From positions 3,994,736 through 4,058,735 of the forward strand of contig NZ_OY760905.1 of assembly GCF_963664135.1 (NCBI RefSeq): a stretch of DNA of 64,000 nt, written 5' to 3'. Source of the stretch: an uncultured Acetobacterium sp. (lineage in GTDB: Bacteria; Bacillota; Clostridia; Eubacteriales; Eubacteriaceae). Numbering within the stretch: the stretch's first letter is position 1; each line of letters opens with the position of its first letter. Of this stretch, positions 7,592-14,927 are shown one piece after another. Position numbers and translations under genes: made by a program. The notes under the pieces were generated by a model. The model was not told the DNA's origin, did no database searches, and saw only the letters and a program-made list of their open reading frames with translations.

Positions 7592-9391
7592 ATGTTTGGT
7601 TACATGGGAAAAATATTACGTATTAATTTGACGACCGGTGAAATTGGCACTGAAGATCTTGATTTTGAGTTGGCCAAGAAATATATCGGGGGACGTGGTT
7701 TAGGGACAAAGCTTTATATGGATGAGGTTGATCCAAAGGTTGATCCGTTTGCTGCAGAAAATAAAATTGTCTTTATCAATGGTCCGTTGTCTGGAACAGC
7801 GACTCCTACCGGTGGTCGGTATATGGTCGTTACCAAATCACCATTGACTGGTTGTATTGCGTCGTCAAACTCCGGCGGCGAATGGGGCGCTTACCTGAAA
7901 TATGCTGGTTATGATGCCATCATTATTGAAGGCAAAGCCAGTCTGCCAGTCTATGTCAGCATCGATGAAGAAAAGGTCGAAATTTTACCGGCACTTGATC
8001 TGTGGGGCAAAATGGTTTCCGAAACCAGTGACATGTTAAAAGAAAAACAGCCGGGAGCCAAGGTTTTAACGATTGGTCCAGCTGGTGAAAAATTGTCGCA
8101 GATGGCTGCCATCATGAATGAAAAAGACCGTGCTGCTGGTCGTTCCGGCGTGGGTGCCGTGATGGGTTCGAAAAACCTCAAAGCCATTACGGTTAAAGGC
8201 AATCTCAAACCGGAAATCGCCAATCCGGACGGCTTAAAAGCGGTTACCAAAGAATGTCGAACCCTGCTAAAAGAAAATGGTGTCACCGGTGGTGGTCTGC
8301 CGACATACGGTACCGCAGTGCTGGTTAATATTATCAATGAACATGGCGTTTACCCGACCAATAACTTCCAGGGTGGTCAGGATCCCGATGCTGAAGCCGT
8401 CAGCGGCGAAACCCTGACCGAAAAATACCTGATCAAACGGAATCCCTGTCATCATTGCCCGATTGGCTGCGGCCGCTGGGTAAAAAGCGAACACAGTCCT
8501 GATGGTATCGGCGGACCCGAATATGAAACCCTCTGGGTATTTGCCGGCGATTTAGGCATCGATGACATGGAAGTAGTAATTGACGCCAACTACTGGTGTA
8601 ATGAACTGGGGATCGATACCATTTCAGCCGGTGCTACCTTAGCAGCAGCGATGGAACTCTATCAACGGGGTTATATCACCGACGAAATGCTCGATGACGA
8701 TGTGATCCTGAAGTTCGGTAATGCCGATTCAGTGGTTCACTGGCTCAAGAAAATGGGTAACCGGGAAGGCTTTGGCGATTTACTGGCTCGCGGTTCTTAC
8801 CGACTGGCTGATTTCTTCGGGGTGCCAGAATACTCCATGTCCGTTAAAAAACAGGATCTGCCCGCTTATGACCCTCGTGGTATCCAGGGCATGGGTCTGC
8901 AATATGCAACCTCCAACCGTGGCGGCTGTCATGTTCGGGGCTACCTGATCTCACCAGAAATTCTGGGCTTGCCAGAAAAATTGGATCGCTTTGAATTAGC
9001 CGGAAAACCAACCTGGGCAAAAATCTTCCAGGATCTGACCGCCGTTATTGACTCCACCGGTTTATGTCTGTTTACTTCGTTTGCGTTAGGCGCCCAACAA
9101 TATGCCGACATGTTAAATGAAACTTTAGGCACAAAATGGTCAGCTGATGAGCTACTGTTAGCTGGTGAACGAATCTGGAATCTGGAAAAACTCTTCAATT
9201 TAGAAGCTGGTATTTCACCCGATGAAGATACTTTGCCACCACGTTTCTTAGAAGAAGAAATGCCGGAAGGACCATCCAAAGGTTGGGTTCATAAATTGGA
9301 TGAATTACTGCCACTTTACTATGCAGAACGTGGCTGGGATGAAGATGGAATTCCCACCGAAGAACGTCTGGAAAAATTAGGTTTATTATAA
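7592..9391 (+). CDS. aor: Aldehyde ferredoxin oxidoreductase (tungsten/bis-pterin)
   Basis: A 599-residue enzyme of the aldehyde ferredoxin oxidoreductase family, which interconverts aldehydes and carboxylic acids using ferredoxin, a tungstopterin and one [4Fe-4S] cluster. Cluster ligands are visible as C286-HH-C289-PIG-C293 and the distal Cys492 (STGLCLF). The N-terminal pterin-binding start MFGYMGKILRINLTTGE and the GGRYMVVTKSPLTG stretch are typical. The start follows TTAGGAGG. In acetogens such enzymes reduce acids to aldehydes at low potential; that role is inferred here. A small MoaD/ThiS-like gene follows 50 bp downstream in the same unit. Confidence 0.93.
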   Translation: MFGYMGKILRINLTTGEIGTEDLDFELAKKYIGGRGLGTKLYMDEVDPKVDPFAAENKIVFINGPLSGTATPTGGRYMVVTKSPLTGCIASSNSGGEWGAYLKYAGYDAIIIEGKASLPVYVSIDEEKVEILPALDLWGKMVSETSDMLKEKQPGAKVLTIGPAGEKLSQMAAIMNEKDRAAGRSGVGAVMGSKNLKAITVKGNLKPEIANPDGLKAVTKECRTLLKENGVTGGGLPTYGTAVLVNIINEHGVYPTNNFQGGQDPDAEAVSGETLTEKYLIKRNPCHHCPIGCGRWVKSEHSPDGIGGPEYETLWVFAGDLGIDDMEVVIDANYWCNELGIDTISAGATLAAAMELYQRGYITDEMLDDDVILKFGNADSVVHWLKKMGNREGFGDLLARGSYRLADFFGVPEYSMSVKKQDLPAYDPRGIQGMGLQYATSNRGGCHVRGYLISPEILGLPEKLDRFELAGKPTWAKIFQDLTAVIDSTGLCLFTSFALGAQQYADMLNETLGTKWSADELLLAGERIWNLEKLFNLEAGISPDEDTLPPRFLEEEMPEGPSKGWVHKLDELLPLYYAERGWDEDGIPTEERLEKLGLL

Positions 9392-9441
9392 AATAAATGC
9401 AGGGGACGATCTCAGATCGTCCCTTTCGCTTAGGAGGAAAT

Positions 9442-9678
9442 ATGGCAATTAAAGTTAAACTGTTTGCAAACTTCAGAGAAGGCCGAGGGAAGGTGGTTGA
9501 AGTAGACTATACTCCCGGAATGACTGGTCAGGATGTCATTGACAGCCTGGGTATAACGGCTCCGGAAATTGCCGCATTGATTGTGGATGGGGTTGATGGA
9601 AAAGTTGACGCCATGCTCGCCGTGCCAATTAAAGAAGATGGTTATATGGCGATTTTCCCTCCTGTTGCAGGAGGCTGA
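9442..9678 (+). CDS. MoaD/ThiS-like sulfur carrier protein
   Basis: A 78-residue beta-grasp protein ending in the diagnostic PPVAGG double glycine, the C-terminus that is adenylated and thiocarboxylated in MoaD and ThiS. ATG 9442 follows TAGGAGGAAAT; an upstream in-frame start at 9397 has no ribosome site and reads through the leader. Because it lies directly behind the aldehyde ferredoxin oxidoreductase gene, it probably supplies sulfur for its tungstopterin cofactor. This pairing is common around such oxidoreductases, but the partner enzyme is not in the window. Confidence 0.88.
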   Translation: MAIKVKLFANFREGRGKVVEVDYTPGMTGQDVIDSLGITAPEIAALIVDGVDGKVDAMLAVPIKEDGYMAIFPPVAGG

Positions 9679-9700
9679 TGCCACAGACAAACCTAAAAAG

Positions 9701-9742
9701 ATAGGCCTTAGGAAACTCACGAATTGGTTTCCTAAGGCCTAT
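9701..9742. terminator. Perfect 16-bp hairpin after the aor-moaD unit
   Basis: Perfect arms ATAGGCCTTAGGAAAC (9701-9716) and GTTTCCTAAGGCCTAT (9727-9742) with a 10-nt loop. It begins 22 bp after the MoaD-like stop codon. No run of T follows, so it may protect or process the 3' end rather than terminate by itself. Confidence 0.6.
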
Positions 9743-9845
9743 TATTCGTTAGTATTATCATGGTTTATTTTAACAAAAAAAACAAAGCCAGTTGGTTAGT
9801 CCGGCCTTGCTTTATAAAAGAAAGTGTCCTGATTTTGCATATTTC

Positions 9846-9869
9846 GGTTACAAATAAATAAAATTCAGG
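9846..9869 (+). repeat. Duplicate of the aor leader segment
   Basis: GGTTACAAATAAATAAAATT at 9846-9865 is identical to 7557-7576, which lies between the aor promoter and its ribosome site; similarity continues for a few bases (TTAGG against TCAGG). No gene follows the second copy. It looks like a leftover of a duplicated leader. Confidence 0.6.
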
Positions 9870-9880
9870 GACGCTCAGGG

Positions 9881-9918
9881 AAAAAAAAGACCACTCCAGA
9901 TGGAATGGTCTTTTTTTT
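9881..9918. terminator. Strong bidirectional terminator
   Basis: Arms of 18 bp with one mismatch: A8 then GACCACTCCA against TGGAATGGTC then T8, with a 2-nt centre. On the reverse strand it closes the candidate small RNA that starts near 10059. Confidence 0.85.
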
Positions 9919-10059
9919 CTGCACTCTACAAATGCAAAATAACACGGACATTTGTCCCGTTAAGCCCCTTTTCCACAATGGGAGACATAACCGTTTCCGA
10001 TCATACCCTACGGGTTTAAGTTCATAGTAAGATACCTTAGAAATCTTAAACTTCGGAGT
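9881..10059 (-). ncRNA. Candidate small RNA of about 180 nt, identity unknown
   Basis: A free-standing transcription unit with no coding potential. A consensus promoter on the reverse strand has TTGCAT (10089-10094), 17 bp, TATAAT (10066-10071), giving a start near 10059, and the strong terminator at 9881-9918 ends it. The predicted RNA has several helices: GUUUAAG/CUUAAAC near the 5' end, CCCGU/ACGGG, and AUCG-GAAA-CGGU with a GNRA loop. The 5' segment GAUUACUCC, just upstream of or at the start, can also pair with GGAGUGGUC of the terminator. Size fits a 6S RNA, but I cannot confirm that fold. SRP, tmRNA and RNase P signatures are absent. Confidence 0.5.
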
Positions 10060-10065
10060 AATCTT

Positions 10066-10094
10066 ATTATACAGGATTTTAGCTGATAATGCAA
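10066..10094 (-). promoter_or_regulatory. Promoter of the candidate small RNA
   Basis: On the reverse strand TTGCAT, 17 bp, TATAAT. It points away from the arsD-like genes and has no open reading frame downstream. Confidence 0.7.
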
Positions 10095-10220
10095 TGCCAA
10101 ACCATTATCTTTGGATAAAAATTAAAAAAAAACTTAAATGATTCATAAAAAGGATTTATAATAATTAATATCACTTGACAGAAACTCAAAATTGGACTAT
10201 TTTAAGACTATACTAATATG

Positions 10221-10260
10221 ATTATGTTTTCATTTGAGTACAATCTGATAAAAACATAAT
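10221..10260. repeat. Inverted repeat upstream of the first arsD-like gene
   Basis: Perfect 10-bp arms ATTATGTTTT (10221-10230) and AAAACATAAT (10251-10260) separated by 20 nt, ending 39 bp before the start codon at 10300. It could be an operator or an mRNA hairpin. A possible promoter TTGACA, 17 bp, TATTTT lies just upstream. Confidence 0.5.
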
Positions 10261-10299
10261 TTGTGTGACTTTTATAAATAAAATGAAATGGAGAATGTG

Positions 10300-10677
10300 A
10301 TGAAAACAATTGAAATATATGATCCTATTACGAGTAACAAACCGGTTGGATGTGGTTCCGGAGGTGATCGGGAATTATTTCGAATGTCAACTATGATCAA
10401 AGCCCTGGAAAACGAAGGAAAATCAATCAAACGATACGGATTAGCAGAAAATCCGGAAATGTTTGCCAGCAACAAAGCTGTCAGTGATCTTGTTGCAAGT
10501 GAAGGGGTATCAGCCCTGCCAATTGTCGTCGTTGATGGCGAAATTAAAACTAAAGGATCGTATCCCTCGAATCATGATTTGGCAACCTGGGCAGGCATGT
10601 CCAAAGATGAATTGGTGATGATGATGATGAAAGCAAAGATGGCGAATAAAAGCTTTTGCGGCGGAGATTGTTGTTAA
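10300..10677 (+). CDS. ArsD-family protein lacking the vicinal cysteine pair
   Basis: A 125-residue ArsD-family protein. ArsD is an As(III)/Sb(III) metallochaperone and weak repressor. The fold segments match its neighbour downstream (ALPIVVVDGEIKTKGSYPSN), but the arsenite-binding N-terminal region reads DPITSNKPVGCGSG, so the Cys-Cys pair is replaced and only one cysteine remains. The C-terminus keeps CGGDCC. ATG 10300 follows ATGGAGAATGTG. The next gene is a paralogue with the same leader sequence ATGAAATGGAGAAT, indicating tandem duplication. Substrate or regulatory role is unknown; it may no longer bind As(III) in the classical way. Confidence 0.82.
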   Translation: MKTIEIYDPITSNKPVGCGSGGDRELFRMSTMIKALENEGKSIKRYGLAENPEMFASNKAVSDLVASEGVSALPIVVVDGEIKTKGSYPSNHDLATWAGMSKDELVMMMMKAKMANKSFCGGDCC

Positions 10678-10682
10678 AAACC

Positions 10683-10738
10683 TTGACAAATGCGACAATT
10701 TGACATATCATATGACTATAAAGTGATCTGAACTTTAT
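10683..10738 (+). promoter_or_regulatory. Promoter and inverted repeat of the second arsD-like gene
   Basis: TTGACA (10683-10688), 17 bp, TATCAT (10706-10711) forms a promoter between the two arsD-like genes. Just downstream, ATAAAGT (10718-10724) and ACTTTAT (10732-10738) form a 7-bp inverted repeat over the expected transcription start, a likely operator. Confidence 0.6.
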
Positions 10739-10791
10739 GAAGCTACTGAAGACATAGCATCACAAATTATTAATGAAATGGAGAATTGAAT

Positions 10792-11190
10792 ATGAGTAAA
10801 GTAGAAATATTTGAACCGGCAATGTGCTGTTCAACCGGCGTCTGTGGACCGGGGGTTGATCCTGAGTTATTAAGAGTTTCAACATTTCTGAATGAACTGG
10901 AAGGCGAAGGCAGAAAAATCAGCCGTTATAATCTTTCCAGTGATCCGATGGCATTTGTAAATAACAAAGATGTCAATGATACGATTGCCAACGAAGGCAC
11001 CGAAGCCCTGCCGATTACGGTAGTGGATGGCGAAATCAGACAAAAGGGATCCTATCCTTCCAATGCAAATTTTGCCGAGTGGGCTGGAATGACCCGGGAA
11101 GATATCATCAAAATGGTGCAAAAATCTCAAAAGCCAGCTGATGGCGGCTGCGGTTGTGGCTGTGGCGATGGCAAAAGCGGCTGCTGTTAA
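10792..11190 (+). CDS. arsD: ArsD-family arsenic metallochaperone/repressor
   Basis: A 132-residue ArsD with the intact N-terminal metalloid site PAMCCSTGVCGPG (vicinal Cys pair plus a third Cys five residues on, as in ArsD Cys12/13/18) and a Cys-rich tail CGCGCGDGKSGCC. ArsD passes As(III) to the ArsA ATPase and can repress ars operons. ATG 10792 follows ATGGAGAATTGAAT; an earlier in-frame ATG at 10786 is poorly spaced. It has its own promoter. No arsA, arsB, acr3 or arsR gene is nearby, so its partner is elsewhere or it acts alone. Confidence 0.87.
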   Translation: MSKVEIFEPAMCCSTGVCGPGVDPELLRVSTFLNELEGEGRKISRYNLSSDPMAFVNNKDVNDTIANEGTEALPITVVDGEIRQKGSYPSNANFAEWAGMTREDIIKMVQKSQKPADGGCGCGCGDGKSGCC

Positions 11191-11214
11191 GTAACAATTA
11201 ATAAATTAAAATAA

Positions 11215-11243
11215 AAGGGACGTGAATTTGCGTCTCTTTTTAC
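11215..11243 (+). terminator. Terminator after the arsD-like pair
   Basis: GGGACG / CGTCTC stem (one G-U pair) followed by TTTTT, downstream of the second arsD-like gene. Confidence 0.6.
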
Positions 11244-11300
11244 ATGCCAAAAATTCATCGGCTATAAAATTATTCTACAAAATTAGTCTGAAAATAAAAA

Positions 11301-11331
11301 TACCGGTTAAAAGAAATTCTTTTAACCGGTA
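11301..11331 (-). terminator. Terminator of the histidine operon
   Basis: Perfect 15-bp arms TACCGGTTAAAAGAA (11301-11315) and TTCTTTTAACCGGTA (11317-11331). On the reverse strand it is followed by TTTTTATTTTC. It starts 10 bp beyond the hisIE stop codon. Confidence 0.85.
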
Positions 11332-11341
11332 TGGGATCGAC

Positions 11342-11962
11342 TTATTTATGACGTTTGGTCAGTTCCTGGAAGAGTGATTCCAGATCAACATTCTGATTGT
11401 TTAGCAGAACCAGCAGGTGATAGATCAGATCCGAGGCTTCATAGATCAGCTCATCAGGATCGTTGTTTTTAGCGGCAATAATGGTTTCGGCCGCCTCTTC
11501 ACCAATTTTTTTGCAGATCTTATCAACACCTTTCTCAAACAGGTAATTGGTGTAGGAACCGGCAATCGGGTTGGTTTTTCGTTCCGCAATCAGATCGTAA
11601 AGCATGGTCAGAATTTCCATGTTGCCCAGGTTGGCTTCCTGATCGATGGCCAGACTGCGATAGAAACAGGAGGTGTTGCCAGTGTGACAGGCTGGTCCTT
11701 CCGGGTTGACCTGCAGCAGCAGGGTATCGCCGTCGCAGTCGTAGTTGATTTTGACCACTGCCTGGGTGTTGCCGGAGGTCTCGCCTTTTATCCATAGCGA
11801 CTGGCGGCTGCGGCTGTAAAAGGTAGCTTTTTTCGTTTCAATGGTCATTTTTAAAGCTTCTTCATTCATCCAGGCCATCATCAATACCTGACGGGTTTCG
11901 TAATCCTGAACGATAGCCGGTACTAAACCGGCCTCGTTGTATTTAATGTTTTCTAAATCCAT
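11342..11962 (-). CDS. hisIE: Bifunctional phosphoribosyl-AMP cyclohydrolase/phosphoribosyl-ATP pyrophosphatase
   Basis: A 206-residue HisIE fusion catalysing steps 2 and 3 of histidine synthesis. The N-terminal HisI domain (about residues 1-110) has the metal-binding cysteines in [12 protein letters not shown] and [11 protein letters not shown]. The C-terminal HisE domain (about 115-206) has [25 protein letters not shown] 11962 follows AAAGGCAG. It is the last gene of the his operon, 11 bp after hisF, and is followed by the operon terminator. Confidence 0.97.
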   Translation of the reverse strand: MDLENIKYNEAGLVPAIVQDYETRQVLMMAWMNEEALKMTIETKKATFYSRSRQSLWIKGETSGNTQAVVKINYDCDGDTLLLQVNPEGPACHTGNTSCFYRSLAIDQEANLGNMEILTMLYDLIAERKTNPIAGSYTNYLFEKGVDKICKKIGEEAAETIIAAKNNDPDELIYEASDLIYHLLVLLNNQNVDLESLFQELTKRHK

Positions 11963-11973
11963 ATTCTGCCTTT

Positions 11974-12732
11974 CTATACCCGTCTCATGGGTATCTGCTG
12001 GTCGTGTAAATAATTTTTCAGATCAGCGATTGGTATTTCTTTATAATGAAAAACGGATGCAGCTAAAGCGGCATCGGCACCGACTTTTAAAACTTCAGCA
12101 AAGTCTGACATTTTCCCGGCACCGCCGGAAGCGATGATCGGAATGGTCAGCAGGCTGGATAGCTTCTGGTTCAGCTCCAGATCATAGCCTTTTTTAACCC
12201 CGTCGGTGTCGATGGAGTTGATGCAGATTTCACCGGCGCCCAGATCCTGACCCTGTTTGGCCCATTCAATGGCATCAATCCCGGTATTTTCACGACCACC
12301 TTTGACATAGACATCCCAGGAGCCCTTGTTATTACGCTTGGCATCAATCGATAAAACCACACACTGGGCCCCAAACCGCAGCGCTGCTTCTTTGATCAGT
12401 TGAGGATTTTTGACGGCCGCGGAGTTGACGGACACCTTATCGGCGCCAGCCATCAGCACTTTGCGGAAATCTTCGACCTTGCTGATCCCGCCGCCGATGG
12501 TAAAGGGGATCCGGATCGCTTCGGCTACCTTTTCAACTATATGGATAAAAATATCCCGGTCTTCATAGCTGGCAGTGATATCATAGAAAACCAGTTCGTC
12601 AGCACCCTGCTCGGAGTAGTAACGGCCTAGTTCCACCGGATCAGCCACATCCTGAATGTCCTGAAATTTCTTGCCTTTTACTACCCGGCCATGATCGACA
12701 TCCAGGCAGGGGATGATTCGTTTGGTCAGCAT
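11974..12732 (-). CDS. hisF: Imidazole glycerol phosphate synthase cyclase subunit HisF
   Basis: A 252-residue (beta/alpha)8-barrel cyclase of the HisFH complex. [20 protein letters not shown] at the N-terminus carries the catalytic aspartate, and phosphate-binding IIASGGAGK is visible towards the C-terminus. It uses ammonia from HisH to form imidazole glycerol phosphate and AICAR. The start follows AGAGGAGC and overlaps the end of hisA by 7 bp. Confidence 0.98.
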   Translation of the reverse strand: MLTKRIIPCLDVDHGRVVKGKKFQDIQDVADPVELGRYYSEQGADELVFYDITASYEDRDIFIHIVEKVAEAIRIPFTIGGGISKVEDFRKVLMAGADKVSVNSAAVKNPQLIKEAALRFGAQCVVLSIDAKRNNKGSWDVYVKGGRENTGIDAIEWAKQGQDLGAGEICINSIDTDGVKKGYDLELNQKLSSLLTIPIIASGGAGKMSDFAEVLKVGADAALAASVFHYKEIPIADLKNYLHDQQIPMRRV

Positions 12733-13448
12733 GATTTAAGCTCCTCTTTCAGCAGTTTTTCCAGATCAATGGCGCCTTCATAGAGGGCTTTGCCGGTGAT
12801 AGCCCCATACATCCCCATTGCTTCCAGACGAATCAAATCGGCTGATTTGGAGATCCCACCGGAAGCGATGATATCCATTTTCAGGTTGTCGTTAAGCACT
12901 TGAAGCATCTCAAAATTGGGGCCGGTCATCATCCCGTCCTTGGAAATATCGGTGTACACCAAAGTAGACAAACCCAGTTTTTCCAGGTTGCTGGCCAGTT
13001 CCAGGGCTTCGATGTTGCTGCTTTCGACCCAGCCTTCGGTACAGACCAGTCCATTTTTGGCATCGATGGAAACACAGACCTTGTCATCGTAAAGATCCAG
13101 GAGTTTGACGATAAAGCCGAAGTCTTTAACCGCCTGGGTACCGATGATGATCCGGGAAACGCCGCTGTCGATATAGTCTTTGGCGATTTCTAAAGTCCGG
13201 ATTCCGCCCCCCAGTTCCACCGGGATATCCAGGGCAGACACAATCTCTTTAACCAGCTCCAGATTTTTAGGCTGGCCGTCAAAGGCGCCGTCCAGATCGA
13301 CCAGATGCAGATACTGGGCTCCTTTGGACTGCCACTTTAAGGCGACTTCCACCGGGTTGTCAAAATAAATGGTTTCGGCATCTTTCTGTCCCTGCATTAA
13401 GCGGACGCACTTGCCGTTTTTTAAATCGATGGCAGGAAATACAATCAT
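12726..13448 (-). CDS. hisA: Phosphoribosylformimino-AICAR ribotide isomerase HisA
   Basis: A 240-residue barrel isomerase, step 4 of histidine synthesis. Visible features are [20 protein letters not shown] with the catalytic aspartate, [11 protein letters not shown] in the first phosphate-binding loop, [14 protein letters not shown] and IIASGGISK. It starts at ATG 13448 behind AAGGAG, overlapping hisH by 4 bp, and overlaps hisF at its 3' end. Translational coupling across hisH-A-F is likely. Confidence 0.98.
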   Translation of the reverse strand: MIVFPAIDLKNGKCVRLMQGQKDAETIYFDNPVEVALKWQSKGAQYLHLVDLDGAFDGQPKNLELVKEIVSALDIPVELGGGIRTLEIAKDYIDSGVSRIIIGTQAVKDFGFIVKLLDLYDDKVCVSIDAKNGLVCTEGWVESSNIEALELASNLEKLGLSTLVYTDISKDGMMTGPNFEMLQVLNDNLKMDIIASGGISKSADLIRLEAMGMYGAITGKALYEGAIDLEKLLKEELKSC

Positions 13449-14053
13449 GATATCATCTCCTTAAAGTTTTTTAGTAATTGCAGCCCGACGGTAGAGCTTT
13501 TTTCGGGGTGAAACTGCATCCCGATGACATTGTCTTTCTGAACGATGCCCGGCACCTTGACGCTGTATTCGGCATAGGCTACCACATCATCAAAATTATC
13601 TGGTTTGGCGTAGTAGGAATGGACAAAATAGACATAATCTTCAGCGCCAATGTTTTTTACCAGCGGGCTTTCCCGGTTGATGATCAGGTTGTTCCAGCCC
13701 ATATGGGGAATTTTGATCCCCGGAGCATCAAATTTAACAATTTCGCCGGAAATATAAGAGAGACCGGCGAATTCGCCATCTTCATAGCTTTTATCAAACA
13801 GCAACTGCATCCCCAGGCAGATCCCCATCAGGATTTTGCCCTTTTGAACGTTGGCATTTAAGGCATCAATCAGATCAAATTTTCTAAGGTTGTCCATGGC
13901 ATCCGAAAAGGCGCCAACGCCTGGCAGGATGATGGCATCGGCCGCATCCAGGACTTTTTTATCCCGGGTGATGGTTCCTTCCAGACCCACGTCACCCAGG
14001 GCCGTATAAACATTTTTTAAGTTTCCGACATCGTAGTCGACAATTGCGATCAA
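13445..14053 (-). CDS. hisH: Imidazole glycerol phosphate synthase glutaminase subunit HisH
   Basis: A class I glutamine amidotransferase, 202 residues from the start chosen here. The nucleophile cysteine lies in GICLGMQLLF and the C-terminal catalytic pair in GMQFHPEKS. The start is the TTG at 14053 (protein beginning MIAIVDYDVGN), because a perfect AGGAGG sits 7 bases upstream; the ATG at 14083 gives ten extra residues, lies next to repeat DNA and has no ribosome site. It feeds ammonia to HisF. A repeat element separates it from hisB. Confidence 0.96.
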   Translation of the reverse strand: MIAIVDYDVGNLKNVYTALGDVGLEGTITRDKKVLDAADAIILPGVGAFSDAMDNLRKFDLIDALNANVQKGKILMGICLGMQLLFDKSYEDGEFAGLSYISGEIVKFDAPGIKIPHMGWNNLIINRESPLVKNIGAEDYVYFVHSYYAKPDNFDDVVAYAEYSVKVPGIVQKDNVIGMQFHPEKSSTVGLQLLKNFKEMIS

Positions 14054-14084
14054 GGGTTGTCCTCCTGTTATTTTATTAATCAAT

Positions 14085-14340
14085 TAGATAATTGCAAAAA
14101 GAATAAGCATCAAACAGATAGTGCTTTGGGTTCAGTTTCCACAACCAGAAGAAATCGCTAAGCGAATTTTTTCTGGTTCGCGGGCAGTCGCCAACTACAA
14201 GCAAGCTTGTGATTGGCTCGTTACCTTCGCGAAAATGATTTTGTAACGTGTAGGCGAACAGGCGTTAGCCTGTCCGACGTACAGTGAAAAAATTGTTTCG
14301 TGCGAAACTGGATACAAAGCCCACGGCATTTCGTAATTGC
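14085..14340. repeat. Hairpin-rich intergenic repeat, copy A (between hisB and hisH)
   Basis: A 256-bp copy of a repeat family also found at 17291, 26782, 30843 and 36128. Ends are imperfect inverted repeats built on AATTGC (TAGATAATTGC at the left, GCAATTACGAAA on the complement at the right). Inside are stem-loops: AACCAGAA...TTCTGGTT (about 14143-14178), a cassette flanked by TTCGCG / CGCGAA (14177-14235) and GAACAGGC / GCCTGTCC (14258-14278). The right end touches the hisB stop codon. No protein-coding signal. Confidence 0.8.
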
Positions 14341-14927
14341 TATTCAATAATTCCTTTGGTAGAAGGGATTTCGGTGTTGCCGGCTTCGATGGCGCAGGCA
14401 CATTTTAAGGTGCGGCCCAGGGATTTAAAAATCCCTTCGACAATATGGTGATTGTTGGTGCCGTAAAGCGATGCCACGTGAAGGGTCATTTTGCTGTTGT
14501 GGGTAAAGGCCACGAAAAATTCTTCCAGCATTTCGGTTTCAAAGTCGCCGATGAATTCCCGGGTCAGGGGCACATCAAAGACCAGATAGCTGCGGCCGCT
14601 GATATCCACACAGGTGCGGCACAGGGCTTCGTCCATTGGCGTAAACGCAAAGGCATAGCGGTTGATCCCGGCCTTGTCGCCCAGGGCTTCATAGAAAGCC
14701 TTACCCAGCAGGATGCCGATGTCTTCAATGGCATGGTGATTGTCCGCTTCGTCGCCGGTGGCCGCGATGGTCAGATCGAATTTACCGTGTTTGGTAAAGA
14801 GGGTCAGCATGTGATCAAAAAAGCCTACTCCGGTGTCAATATCAGCAAGTCCAGTGCCGTCAAGATTCAGAGTCAGGGCAATGGTGGTTTCGCTGGTGGT
14901 GCGATTTAATCTAGTGCTACGCTTCAT
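14340..14927 (-). CDS. hisB: Imidazoleglycerol-phosphate dehydratase
   Basis: A 195-residue monofunctional HisB dehydratase, step 6. Visible metal-binding His motifs are GVGFFDHML, DNHHAIEDIG and the C-terminal GTNNHHIVEGIFKSLGR. The start is ATG 14927, behind AAGGAGGTCGTGTACA and overlapping the 3' end of hisC by 11 bp; the frame stays open upstream inside hisC but that region is not HisB-like. The protein lacks the histidinol-phosphatase domain found in some bacteria, so that step needs another gene, which is not in this window. Confidence 0.97.
   Translation of the reverse strand: MKRSTRLNRTTSETTIALTLNLDGTGLADIDTGVGFFDHMLTLFTKHGKFDLTIAATGDEADNHHAIEDIGILLGKAFYEALGDKAGINRYAFAFTPMDEALCRTCVDISGRSYLVFDVPLTREFIGDFETEMLEEFFVAFTHNSKMTLHVASLYGTNNHHIVEGIFKSLGRTLKCACAIEAGNTEIPSTKGIIE

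Noticed and set aside
9930..10060. tmRNA, SRP RNA or RNase P RNA
   Set aside because: The diagnostic sequences of these RNAs were not found in either strand, and the length does not suit tmRNA or RNase P.
14195..14401. Open frame on the reverse strand translating repeat copy A
   Set aside because: It runs through the repeat and into hisB in the wrong frame. Similar frames in copies B and C share residues only because the DNA repeats; they have no ribosome site.
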